64,000 bases of DNA from assembly GCF_022808775.1 (NCBI RefSeq), contig NZ_JAKZLA010000005.1:1-64000 (forward strand), written 5' to 3'. The translations under genes were made by a program, and so were the position numbers. Position 1 is the stretch's first letter. Each line of letters begins with the position of its first letter. The notes under the pieces are model-generated. The model saw only the letters and a program-made list of their open reading frames with translations. It searched no databases and had not been told where the DNA came from. Below, in pieces: positions 17,759 through 26,044 of the stretch. The DNA comes from Geothrix terrae (lineage in GTDB: Bacteria; Acidobacteriota; Holophagae; Holophagales; Holophagaceae).

Positions 17759-18955
17759 ATGGGCTTCCAGTCGGTGCGGGATCTCAATGTGAAGGGCCAT
17801 CGCGTCTTCCTGAGGGCTGACCTCAATGTGCCGCTCAAGGAGGGCCGTATCACGGACGCCACCCGGATCCGCGAAACGCTCCCCACGCTGAAGTGCCTGC
17901 TGGACGGCGGTGCCTCCGTGGTGCTGGCCTCTCACTTGGGCCGTCCCGAGGGCAAGGGCTTCGAGGCCGCCTTCAGCGCCGCGCCCGTGGCCGCCTGGCT
18001 CAAGGAGCAGGGCTTCGACTGCCGCCTGGCCAGCTACGTGAACGGCGAAGCCGTGGAGGCCGAGGCCGCGGCCCTGAAGCCCGGTCAGGTGCTCCTGTTG
18101 GAGAACCTGCGCTTCGAGAAGGGCGAGACCAAGAACAAAGAGGACTTCGCCGCCAGCCTGGCGAAGCTGGCGGACACCTACGTGAACGACGCCTTCGGTG
18201 CGGCCCACCGGGCCCACGCCTCCGTCAGCGGCATGGTTGGCCATTTCCCCAAGGACCGCGTGGCCGCGGGCTTCCTCATGGAGAAGGAGCTGAAGGCCCT
18301 GGGCAAGGTCACGGAGAACCCGGACAAGCCCCTCGTGGTGATCTTCGGCGGCGCCAAGGTCAGCGACAAGATCGAGCTCATCCAGAACTTTCTCGGCCGG
18401 GCCGATGCCATCCTCATCGGCGGCGCCATGAGCTACACCTTCCTCAAGGCCCAGGGCTTCCAGATCGGCAAGAGCCTCTGCGAGGAGGACAAGCTGGACC
18501 TGGCCCTGGAGCTGCTGAAGCAGGCCGAGGTCAAGGGCACGCGCCTGCTGCTGCCCCTGGACCATGTGGCCGCCACCGAATTCAAGGAGGACGCGGCCTG
18601 CGCCATCACCGTGGACCAGAACATCCCCGCGGACCGCATGGCCCTCGACATCGGCCCCGAGACCGTGGCCACCTACGCCGGAGAGATTCGCGGCGCGAAG
18701 ACCCTGCTCTGGAACGGCCCCATGGGCGTCTTCGAGATGGCCTCGTACGCCGCCGGCACCCTCAGCGTGGCCGAGGAACTGGCCGAAGCCGCCGACAAGG
18801 GCGCCTTCGTGCTGGTGGGCGGGGGTGACAGCGTGGCCGCCGTGAACAAGGCCGGCGTGGTCGCCCGCATGAGCCATGTCTCCACGGGTGGTGGCGCCAG
18901 CCTGGAGTTCCTCAGCGGCCTGGAATTGCCGGGCGTCGCGGCCCTTCAGCGCTGA
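17759..18955 (+). CDS. pgk: Phosphoglycerate kinase
   Basis: Pgk transfers phosphate from 1,3-bisphosphoglycerate to ADP in glycolysis. The 398-residue protein has VFLRADLNVPLKEG (about 15-28), LASHLGRPEG, LLLENLRFEKGE, YVNDAFGAAHRAHAS, VIFGGAKVSDKIELI and the C-terminal GGGDSVAAV...STGGGASLEFL motifs. AGCAAGGAGCAGCC precedes the ATG. The last 10 bp overlap the stop of the convergent DUF3224 gene. In many bacteria pgk is followed directly by tpiA; here two genes lie between. Confidence 0.97.
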   Translation: MGFQSVRDLNVKGHRVFLRADLNVPLKEGRITDATRIRETLPTLKCLLDGGASVVLASHLGRPEGKGFEAAFSAAPVAAWLKEQGFDCRLASYVNGEAVEAEAAALKPGQVLLLENLRFEKGETKNKEDFAASLAKLADTYVNDAFGAAHRAHASVSGMVGHFPKDRVAAGFLMEKELKALGKVTENPDKPLVVIFGGAKVSDKIELIQNFLGRADAILIGGAMSYTFLKAQGFQIGKSLCEEDKLDLALELLKQAEVKGTRLLLPLDHVAATEFKEDAACAITVDQNIPADRMALDIGPETVATYAGEIRGAKTLLWNGPMGVFEMASYAAGTLSVAEELAEAADKGAFVLVGGGDSVAAVNKAGVVARMSHVSTGGGASLEFLSGLELPGVAALQR

Positions 18956-19470
18956 GGGGTGGGCTGAGACGGGGAGGCGGCGTCGCCTGGCAGCGAGTAC
19001 TCCAGCGTGTAGGTGTGCCGGCCTCCCTCGATGAGGATCGTCATCCTCCCCTCCAACCCTTTCAGATCCCCGGTACCGGAGTCCGGCACCACCATCACGA
19101 CCCAGTCGCCGGGCACCCCACGGCTCATCACGGCAAAGTGCTGGAGGAGGAAGGTGCCGCTTCGGCCGCGGAGCGTCCCACGCACCTGCTCGATGGCCGT
19201 GTAGCCCGCGGAACCCTGGACCTCCGTTCCGGCCGCCAGCATCTCTCCCTGGCTGGTCGCCTCCAGATCGCCCTTGAACCGCTTGTCGATGGACATCCTG
19301 CCCGGCGACCAGACGCCTTCCCGGACTCCTTCCGTGAGAGGCACCAGTTTCACGTCGAAGGATCCTGTCGCAAGGGCCGTCATGTGGGCCTCCTTTGGGT
19401 GAATGGCCGGGGCCTGGGGGCCGAGGCAGAAGAGCAGGGCAAGGCTCGTTTGGATGAGGGGCATGGTCAT
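18946..19470 (-). CDS. Exported DUF3224 family protein
   Basis: A 174-residue protein whose core (about residues 32-165) has the DUF3224 pattern: ATGSFDVKLVPL, GRMSIDKRFKGDLEATSQGEML, GSAGYTAIEQVRGTLRGRSGTFLLQH and VPDSGTGDLKGLEGRMTI. The fold is a beta-barrel and its role is unknown. The chosen start MTMPLIQ gives a signal peptide and has GGAG 5 bp upstream; MTALATGS would give the usual cytoplasmic form, so export is not certain. It is divergent from an AraC regulator. Confidence 0.75.
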   Translation of the reverse strand: MTMPLIQTSLALLFCLGPQAPAIHPKEAHMTALATGSFDVKLVPLTEGVREGVWSPGRMSIDKRFKGDLEATSQGEMLAAGTEVQGSAGYTAIEQVRGTLRGRSGTFLLQHFAVMSRGVPGDWVVMVVPDSGTGDLKGLEGRMTILIEGGRHTYTLEYSLPGDAASPSQPTPQR

Positions 19471-19562
19471 GGCGGCTCCGGTCGCTGGGGCTGATCCCAG
19501 CGTCGGCCGGCATGTGATGGCAGTATTGTAGAAACGCGACATGTAGCGGGAGAGGGTTCAGC

Positions 19563-20372
19563 ATGGCGAATCCTGTGGAGTGGCGGCCGAAGGGCGTGGT
19601 GGAAGCCGAGGCGATCCGCCGCGAATCCCCGGCCGGCCGCTTCCTTCCCGAGGGGCCCCTGGCCGGGTTCGTGGAGCACTTCTGGACCGTCTCCTGGGAT
19701 CTGCGCGGGCGGCCTCCCCTGACCCGGGAAACCCTTCCCCACCCTTCGGTGCACCTGGTGATCGAAGCCGGCCGCTCCGGCCTCGCGGGCGTCCATGCGG
19801 GACGCTTCAGCCGCCTCCTGGAGGGCCGGGGCTGGGTGCTCGGGACCAAGTTCCTCCCAGGCTGTTTCCGGCCGTTCTGGGGCCGACCCGTAGGTGAGCT
19901 CACGAACCAGGTGCTCCCCCTGAGAAGGGCCTTCGGCGCCTCTGGCGAAGCCCTCGAAGCCGCCGTGCTTGGCTGTGCCGAGGATGCGAACGCGGCGATC
20001 ACGCTCGTCGAGGCCTTTCTTCTCGAGCGCCTTCCCGAGCCCGATGCCAAGGCCAGATTGGCCCGAACCATCGTGGCCCGGATCCTGGAAGATCGCGAGT
20101 TGACCCAGGCGGAGGCTGTGGCCCGGGAAGCCGGGCTGAGTCTCCGGTCGCTTCAGCGGCTCTTTCAGGACTACGTCGGCGTCAGCCCCAAATGGGTGAT
20201 CCAGCGGTACCGCCTTCATGAAGCCATGGAACAGCTGGAGGCGGGTCAGGCGGTGGATCTCCCGGCCCTCGCGCTGGCGCTTGGCTACTTCGATCAGGCC
20301 CACTTCATCAAGGCCTTCAAGGCCTACCTGGGCAGGACGCCCGCCGTGTATGCGAGGAGCCCGGAAGACTGA
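19563..20372 (+). CDS. AraC-family transcriptional regulator
   Basis: A 269-residue regulator. The N-terminal sensor (about 25-130, GPLAGFVEHFWTVSWDLRG and PHPSVHLVIEAGR) is the type often annotated DUF6597. The C-terminal AraC DNA-binding part has two helix-turn-helix units, AVAREAGLSLRSLQRLFQDY and ALALGYFDQAHFIKAFKAYLG (about 190-260). GGGAGAGGG precedes the ATG. It is divergent from the DUF3224 gene across 92 bp, the classic layout of a regulator controlling its neighbour. Confidence 0.88.
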   Translation: MANPVEWRPKGVVEAEAIRRESPAGRFLPEGPLAGFVEHFWTVSWDLRGRPPLTRETLPHPSVHLVIEAGRSGLAGVHAGRFSRLLEGRGWVLGTKFLPGCFRPFWGRPVGELTNQVLPLRRAFGASGEALEAAVLGCAEDANAAITLVEAFLLERLPEPDAKARLARTIVARILEDRELTQAEAVAREAGLSLRSLQRLFQDYVGVSPKWVIQRYRLHEAMEQLEAGQAVDLPALALALGYFDQAHFIKAFKAYLGRTPAVYARSPED

Positions 20373-20449
20373 TAGCCTCCAGGTTTACCCCATTGGTCGC
20401 GCCGGAACCCCATGGCCGACGACCACCCCTGCATTCCCCGGGAGACCCC

Positions 20450-21184
<735 letters not shown>

Positions 21185-21916
21185 TCAATCCCGGTCGAGG
21201 AAGCGGCCCGCGACCTCCAGGGCCAGCCCCATCAACCCGGCGGCCGTGAGCCATGAAGGTGGGGCGCCGGTCTGCGGCTCGAGATCCAGGCCGGCAGCGG
21301 GCTGTGGCGCCTGGGTCCACCGGGCCTCCTTCAGGTCCTCCAGTTCCCGTGCCCGGGCGCGATCCAGGCCACCACCGGCGATGAAGGCGAGCAGGCGACG
21401 CAGCTCGTCGCGGTCGAACCAGAGGCCGTGGGCCTTGCAGACATCCAGCACCACGCCGGACCGCCGGGCGTAGTTCACCCGGTTCATGCGCTGTCCGCAG
21501 GCGGGACAGGGGCGGTACTGCACCGGCTCCAGCGTCGTGGCGGACGAGGGTGGCGCCGTCGGAAGGGCGCCCAGCACGGCCCCCTGACGCTCCCGGCTGG
21601 CGCCCAGCTGCTCGAACACGGCCCGGTCCAGCCACAGGCCACCGCAGGCCAGGCAGGCCTGGGTGTCGAGGCCCCCGACCTGGCCGGAGGCGAGAGGTTT
21701 CGCGCAGGCGGGACAGGGGGCCCCGTCGGCCACGGCCGGGGTTCTGGGGGCCATCGCGGCGCCGCAGGAAGGGCAGTGGTCCGCCGAGAGCGGCACCAGG
21801 GCGAAGCAGGCGGGGCAGGCCACCGTGGCGAGTTGGGCCTGGCAGTAGGGACACTGGGTCGCATCCGGGGGGACCGGTGCACCGCAGCCGGGACAGCGGA
21901 GGGCCTTGGCTTCCAT
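21185..21916 (-). CDS. Multi-zinc-ribbon protein with zf-TFIIB-type domain
   Basis: A 243-residue protein with many CxxC knuckles: CPGCGAP (8-11), CPYC, CPAC, CPSCGAA, then CPAC...CLACGGLWLDRAVFEQL and CPACGQRMNRVNYARRSGVVLDVCKAHGLWFDRDEL. The last two are zf-TFIIB-like units found in bacterial proteins of unknown role. A hydrophobic segment AGLMGLALEVAG near the C-terminus may touch the membrane. Its ATG overlaps the TGA of the lipoprotein gene upstream (ATGA), so they form a two-gene operon. Function unknown. Confidence 0.7.
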   Translation of the reverse strand: MEAKALRCPGCGAPVPPDATQCPYCQAQLATVACPACFALVPLSADHCPSCGAAMAPRTPAVADGAPCPACAKPLASGQVGGLDTQACLACGGLWLDRAVFEQLGASRERQGAVLGALPTAPPSSATTLEPVQYRPCPACGQRMNRVNYARRSGVVLDVCKAHGLWFDRDELRRLLAFIAGGGLDRARARELEDLKEARWTQAPQPAAGLDLEPQTGAPPSWLTAAGLMGLALEVAGRFLDRD

Positions 21917-22680
21917 CAGTCCTGCTTCGGTTCGGGCTTGGAAGGCGCGGACTCATCCTTCTTGGCAGCGGGCTCCTGCTTGGCAGCCGGCTCCTGGTAG
22001 AAGCGCTGCTCCGCCAGCCGCATCCAGTGGAACTCGGAGGACAGCTTCTGCACCACGACGCGGGCGAAGCCTTTGGCCTCCTCTTCGCGGATGCGGCCGT
22101 CATCATCCCGCGATCCGGGCGGCAGCGGATCCATGGCCTCGACCACCTCGGAGGGCTCGATGGCCTCGGTCCAGAGCGGTTCAGGGTTTCCGGGCTGCAC
22201 CAGCCGGACCTGGGCCCGGACCACCTGGGGACGATAGCCCAGACGGTCCCGGGTGTTCTGCTGCGCCATGGCCGCCTGGCTGCCGGCCCACAGCCCCCAG
22301 AAGAGCCCGTCCACCACGCCCCAGCCCCGGTTGCCCGAGGCGGCGCTCAGGGCGCCCACGGAGGCCCCCACCGCCACGCCCACCGCCGTGGGACTGGGCT
22401 GGCCCGGGGCCGGAGAGACGTCCCGGATGTCCACCTGGAGTTCCGCCGACCCCACAGGCGGCTTCACGCCCTCGGGCACCACCACCACGCGGGTGGCCAG
22501 GTGGGCCCGCAGCGCGGAGGCGTACTCCTTCTGGAAGGACTCCCGGTCCGCCAGGCCCGACGGCAGGCTCACGGAGACGCTCACGGGACCGGGCTGTCGC
22601 CGGAAGGCCTCCACCTCGGGGCGGGTGCAACCCAGGACCAGCATCAGAGGGGCGAAGAGCAGGATGGGGGCGCGCCGCAT
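21916..22680 (-). CDS. Predicted lipoprotein of unknown function
   Basis: A 254-residue lipoprotein: MRRAPILLFAPLMLVLGC ends in a clear lipobox (LVLGC, Cys 18). The mature part has a beta-rich start (PVSVSVSLPSGLADRESFQ), a glycine/alanine-rich stretch (VGVAVGASVGALSAASGN, about 100-117) that may cross or insert in a membrane, and a Lys/Pro/Ala-rich tail. I do not recognise the family. It is translated ahead of and overlaps the zinc-ribbon gene. Confidence 0.65.
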   Translation of the reverse strand: MRRAPILLFAPLMLVLGCTRPEVEAFRRQPGPVSVSVSLPSGLADRESFQKEYASALRAHLATRVVVVPEGVKPPVGSAELQVDIRDVSPAPGQPSPTAVGVAVGASVGALSAASGNRGWGVVDGLFWGLWAGSQAAMAQQNTRDRLGYRPQVVRAQVRLVQPGNPEPLWTEAIEPSEVVEAMDPLPPGSRDDDGRIREEEAKGFARVVVQKLSSEFHWMRLAEQRFYQEPAAKQEPAAKKDESAPSKPEPKQD

Positions 22681-22762
22681 GGGACCTCCGCGCCCAAGTC
22701 TGGGGGCGGCTGCGCCCCGTGTCCAGGCGCTCGTCCCATCCGGGCGCTAGAATCGAGGTTCC

Positions 22763-22861
22763 ATGCGAGGCCGCATGCTCATCCTCTTCGCCCTGTCGGG
22801 CTCAGACCTCGGGAACAGAAAACCGTTCTCCCACCTTCGTCCGGTGCTCCCTCTCCGCTAA
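22763..22861 (+). CDS. Possible 32-residue leader peptide before aroF
   Basis: A short frame (MRGRMLILFALSGSDL...) ending 9 bp before the aroF ATG and in the same frame. Its MLIL stretch repeats the start of AroF, and the DNA around it (22767-22786) is a 20-of-21 match to the aroF start region (22862-22882). A TAGAAT -10-like box is at 22748-22753. It has no run of Phe, Tyr or Trp codons, so classical aromatic attenuation is not indicated. It may equally be a decayed duplicate of the aroF 5' end. Confidence 0.3.
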   Translation: MRGRMLILFALSGSDLGNRKPFSHLRPVLPLR

Positions 22862-22870
22862 GAGGTCCGC

Positions 22871-23902
22871 ATGCTCATCCTCATGGAATCCACCGCCACC
22901 CGGGAACAGGTCGGCGAAGTCCTGGCCCTGCTGGAATCCGCCGGCATCCGCAGCCAGGTGAACGAGACTCCGGAGGCCCTCAGCATCGTGGCGCCGAACG
23001 CCTCCAAGGCGCTGAAGCCCGACCGCATCGAACCCATGGCGGGTGTGCGCCGGGTCGTGCCCATCACCAGCCCCTACAAGCTGGCCAGCGCGGACGCAGC
23101 CACCGAACGCACGGTGGTGGACGTCCGCGGCGTGAGGATCGGCGGGCCCGACCTGGTGCTGGTGGGGGGCCCCTGCGGCGTCGAGAGCCGGGAACAGCTC
23201 TTCACCGTGGCCCGCTATGTGGCCGAGGCCGGCGTGAAGCTGCTGCGGGCCGGCGCCTTCAAGCCCCGCACCAGCCCCTACGCCTTCCAGGGCCTTGGCC
23301 TGGAGGGCCTGCGCCTGCTGGAGGAGGTCCGGGCCGAATTCGACCTCGGCATCGTGACCGAGGCCACGGAAGTCGAAACCTTCGACGATGTGGAGCGCAG
23401 CGCCGACATGGTGCAGATCGGTGCCCGCAACATGCAGAACTTCGCCCTGCTACGCAGGGCCGGACGCAGCGAGAAGCCCGTGCTCCTCAAGCGGGGCCCC
23501 GCCGCCACCCTGGAGGAATGGCTCTACGCCGCGGAGTACGTGCTGGGCGAGGGCAACCGCAACCTGGTGCTCTGCGAGCGCGGCATCCGCACCTGGTCCG
23601 ATCACGCCCGCAACACGCTGGACGTGAGCGTGGTCCCGGCCGCGAAGGCCCTCACGCACCTGCCGGTCATGGTGGATCCGAGCCACGCCACGGGACGGCG
23701 CGACCTGGTGATCCCCTGCGGCCTGGCGGGCGTGGCGGCGGGCGCGGACGGCCTGCTGGTAGAGACCCACTGCAACCCCGAGAAGGCCCTGAGCGACGGG
23801 CCCCAGGCCCTGCTGCCCTCGGATTTCATCCGCCTGGTGGAGCGGGCCAGGGCCGTGCACCAGGCCCTGCGGGCCCCCAGCCTCACAGGGCTCTGGATGT
23901 AG
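22871..23902 (+). CDS. aroF: 3-deoxy-7-phosphoheptulonate synthase
   Basis: DAHP synthase condenses phosphoenolpyruvate and erythrose 4-phosphate, the first step to aromatic amino acids. The 343-residue protein has an N-terminal ferredoxin-like regulatory domain (about 1-70) and the type I beta barrel with VLVGGPCGVESREQL, LLRAGAFKPRTSPYAFQGLG, ARNMQNFALL, KRGPAATLEEWLYAAEY and PVMVDPSHATGRRD. This is the AroF/AroG Ibeta form, normally feedback-inhibited through the N-terminal domain. AGAGG precedes the ATG. Confidence 0.95.
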   Translation: MLILMESTATREQVGEVLALLESAGIRSQVNETPEALSIVAPNASKALKPDRIEPMAGVRRVVPITSPYKLASADAATERTVVDVRGVRIGGPDLVLVGGPCGVESREQLFTVARYVAEAGVKLLRAGAFKPRTSPYAFQGLGLEGLRLLEEVRAEFDLGIVTEATEVETFDDVERSADMVQIGARNMQNFALLRRAGRSEKPVLLKRGPAATLEEWLYAAEYVLGEGNRNLVLCERGIRTWSDHARNTLDVSVVPAAKALTHLPVMVDPSHATGRRDLVIPCGLAGVAAGADGLLVETHCNPEKALSDGPQALLPSDFIRLVERARAVHQALRAPSLTGLWM

Positions 23903-23940
23903 GTTCCGCCCTGTGCGAGACTAGGAGGTTCGGAGTTTCC

Positions 23941-24285
23941 ATGAATGGCCTCGCCCTCGCACTTCTGATCCTCTTCGGTGTCCTGCTCATCGGGACGATC
24001 CTGCTGCAGCCCGGCACCAAGGGCGGCCTAGGCGCCTCCTTCGGCGGCGGCGGTGCGAACTCCGCCTTCGGCGCCCAGGGCGCCACGCCCTTCCTCTCCA
24101 AGGCCACGTACTGGCTGGCTGCGGGCTTCCTGGGGACCACGCTGCTCATCGAAGTGATGATCATCCGCGGCAGCCGCTCCGTGCTGGAAAAGATCTCCGA
24201 CAAGCCCGCGGCCACGGCTCCCGCGCCCGTTCCCGCCGTTCCTCTTCCCGCGCCTGCGCCCTCGCACGCGACCGAGAAGAAGTAG
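23941..24285 (+). CDS. secG: Preprotein translocase subunit SecG
   Basis: SecG is the small auxiliary subunit of the SecYEG channel. The 114-residue protein has two membrane helices (about 3-21 and 54-74) with the conserved loop QPGTKGGLGASFGGGGANSA between them. The C-terminal tail is Ala/Pro/Lys-rich. AGGAGG lies about 10 bp upstream of the ATG. It is followed by tRNA-Leu(GAG), as in E. coli where leuU follows secG. Confidence 0.93.
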   Translation: MNGLALALLILFGVLLIGTILLQPGTKGGLGASFGGGGANSAFGAQGATPFLSKATYWLAAGFLGTTLLIEVMIIRGSRSVLEKISDKPAATAPAPVPAVPLPAPAPSHATEKK

Positions 24286-24317
24286 GTCCACCCGACGGTG
24301 GGGCGCGAAACCAGGCA

Positions 24318-24346
24318 TTGACCGCGTCCGCGCTTTGGGTGAAGAT
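24318..24346 (+). promoter_or_regulatory. Candidate tRNA-Leu promoter
   Basis: TTGACC, 17 bp, GAAGAT, ending 13 bp before the mature tRNA 5' end. The -35 is near-consensus and the -10 weak; spacing fits initiation just ahead of the tRNA. Confidence 0.4.
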
Positions 24347-24359
24347 GGTTGTTCCACGT

Positions 24360-24445
24360 GCCCGCGTGGTGAAATTGGTAGACACGCCATCTTGAGGGGG
24401 TGGTGGCCACAAGCCGTAGCAGTTCGAGTCTGCTCGCGGGCACCA
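24360..24445 (+). tRNA. tRNA-Leu (anticodon GAG)
   Basis: An 86-nt class II tRNA. The acceptor stem GCCCGCG pairs with CGCGGGC, followed by discriminator A and an encoded CCA. The D-arm has AAATTGGTAGAC; the anticodon loop TTGAGGG (stem CCATC/GGTGG) gives GAG, reading CUC/CUU. A long variable arm precedes the T-arm GCAGTTCGAGTCTGC. Overall it closely resembles E. coli leuU. Confidence 0.95.
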
Positions 24446-24448
24446 AAC

Positions 24449-24477
24449 AAAACGAGCGCCTTCCGGCGCTCGTTTTT
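24449..24477 (+). terminator. Rho-independent terminator after tRNA-Leu
   Basis: AAAACGAGCGCC pairs with GGCGCTCGTTTT around a TTCC loop, ending in five T. It ends 3 nt after the tRNA begins to be trailed and probably serves the secG-tRNA transcript and, in reverse, the convergent Kelch gene. Confidence 0.9.
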
Positions 24478-24500
24478 CATTCTGGGAATCGGCTTCCGCG

Positions 24501-25910
24501 CTACCGGAAGATCTCCACCAGCTTGATGCCGCCGCCGCCCTCGGTGCCGCCGGCCAGGAGCACGTCCCCCGACAGCAGCCGCGTCGCCGTGTGGCGGTAG
24601 CGGGTGGTCAGGTCGGAGGTCAGCAGGGTGCTCTTGGCCAGGAGGGGATCGAACACTTCCAGCGTGGCCGACGCGATAGAGCCCTCGCCCTGGGTCCGCC
24701 CGTGGGCCAGGAGGATCCGCCCATCCGTGAGGAGGGTGGCCGTATGGTGGCTCCGGGGCCGGAGCATGGTCCCTGCGGCAGCGAAGGTCCCCGTGGCGGG
24801 ATCGTAGATCTCCAGGGAGGAGGACACATCCGTGTTCGGCAGGTCCGGCGTGGTGCCTCCGGCGATCAGGATGCGGCCATCCGGAAGCGGGGTTGCCGTG
24901 TGTCCGTACCTGGCTTGGGTCATCCTCCCGGTCGGCGTGAACGTGCCGGTGGCAGGGTCGTAGAGCTCGGCAGAGGCCCAGATCAGCTCCGGGCATCCGT
25001 ACCAGCAGGTGCTGTTCCGCCCGCCGGCGATGAGGACCTTCCCGTCCGGGAGGCAGGTCGCCGTGTGGCCGGTCCGGGGCGAGGCCATGGATCCCGACGT
25101 CGTGAACGCGCCCGTGGCAGGGTCGAAGATCTCCGAGGTCGACGTGGCATAGACATCCGAGCCCGTGGCGGGCAGCCCGCCTGCCAGCAGGACGCGCCCG
25201 TCCGCCAGCTCCGCCGCCGCATGGAGCATCCGGGTGGCCGTCAGGGTCCCCACTGTGCGCGGGCCGGTTCCGGCCTCGTAGACCTGGGCGGTGGACAGGG
25301 CGCTCGTGCCGTAAACACCCCCCGTCAGCAGCACGCCGCCGCCGGGGAGGACCGAAGCCTGATGGGCCCAGCGCTTGGTTCCGAGGTCGCCTGCCGGCAC
25401 GAAGGTGCCCGACGCGGGCAGGTACCGCTCGAGCTGGCTGGACTCCATCCCGCCCGCCAGCAGCACGCTGCCGTCCGGCAGCAGGGTGGCGCTGTGGTCC
25501 GAGCGGGTGAACTGGGCCGAGGCGGCCGGTGTGAGGGTGACCAGGTAGGCGGAGACCTTCACGGGCACCTCGGCGACGGCCCCGGGGACCTGGCTGCTCG
25601 TGGCCCGGAGGTGGTAGGTCCCGGCCGTGAACGGCGCCTGGTAGCGGCCGCTGGCGTCCACCGTGCCCCCCTGGGGCTCCACCACCGAGAAGGCCGCCGG
25701 GACCGCATGGCCCTGGGCGTCCTCCGCCCACACCTGCAGGGCGCCACCCACCTTGATGTCGCCGGTGGCGGGAAGGAGCTTCAGCTTAGAGGGGGCCGGG
25801 GTTTCGACGCTGCCGGAGCTGGAGCCCCCTCCGCCGCAGGCCCAGAAGGGTGCCAGCCCCAGGCCGAGGAGCACCAGTGCCGAACGGGACGTGCTGATCA
25901 TGGTTTTCAT
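24501..25910 (-). CDS. Kelch-repeat lipoprotein with Ig-like domain
   Basis: A 469-residue surface lipoprotein candidate. The signal ends in FWAC (Cys near 25), followed by a Gly/Ser linker. Residues about 40-120 form an Ig-like domain (GDIKVGGALQVWAEDAQGHAV). The rest is about six Kelch-type blades, each with HxATLLPDGxVLLAGG (for example HSATLLPDGSVLLAGG) followed by 'EIYDPATGTF', as in the galactose oxidase central propeller. Adjacent blades are very similar at protein level, showing internal duplication. Such propellers usually bind carbohydrate or protein; no catalytic set is visible. Confidence 0.82.
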   Translation of the reverse strand: MKTMISTSRSALVLLGLGLAPFWACGGGGSSSGSVETPAPSKLKLLPATGDIKVGGALQVWAEDAQGHAVPAAFSVVEPQGGTVDASGRYQAPFTAGTYHLRATSSQVPGAVAEVPVKVSAYLVTLTPAASAQFTRSDHSATLLPDGSVLLAGGMESSQLERYLPASGTFVPAGDLGTKRWAHQASVLPGGGVLLTGGVYGTSALSTAQVYEAGTGPRTVGTLTATRMLHAAAELADGRVLLAGGLPATGSDVYATSTSEIFDPATGAFTTSGSMASPRTGHTATCLPDGKVLIAGGRNSTCWYGCPELIWASAELYDPATGTFTPTGRMTQARYGHTATPLPDGRILIAGGTTPDLPNTDVSSSLEIYDPATGTFAAAGTMLRPRSHHTATLLTDGRILLAHGRTQGEGSIASATLEVFDPLLAKSTLLTSDLTTRYRHTATRLLSGDVLLAGGTEGGGGIKLVEIFR

Positions 25911-25933
25911 CGGTCATCCGTGAAAAAAGAATG

Positions 25934-25962
25934 ATTCTAAAACGGAGTCGGTCTTCCGAAAA
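25934..25962 (-). promoter_or_regulatory. Candidate promoter of the Kelch lipoprotein gene
   Basis: On the minus strand TTTTCG, 17 bp, TAGAAT, in an AT-rich patch 24 bp before the start codon. The -10 is good and the -35 poor. Confidence 0.35.
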
Positions 25963-26044
25963 CCCCCAAATTCGCACCTGGAAAGATCCCGCCCCGCCGG
26001 TGGGCCGCCCGAATGGCCAGGCCCCGGAATGGTAGGGTCTGGGT

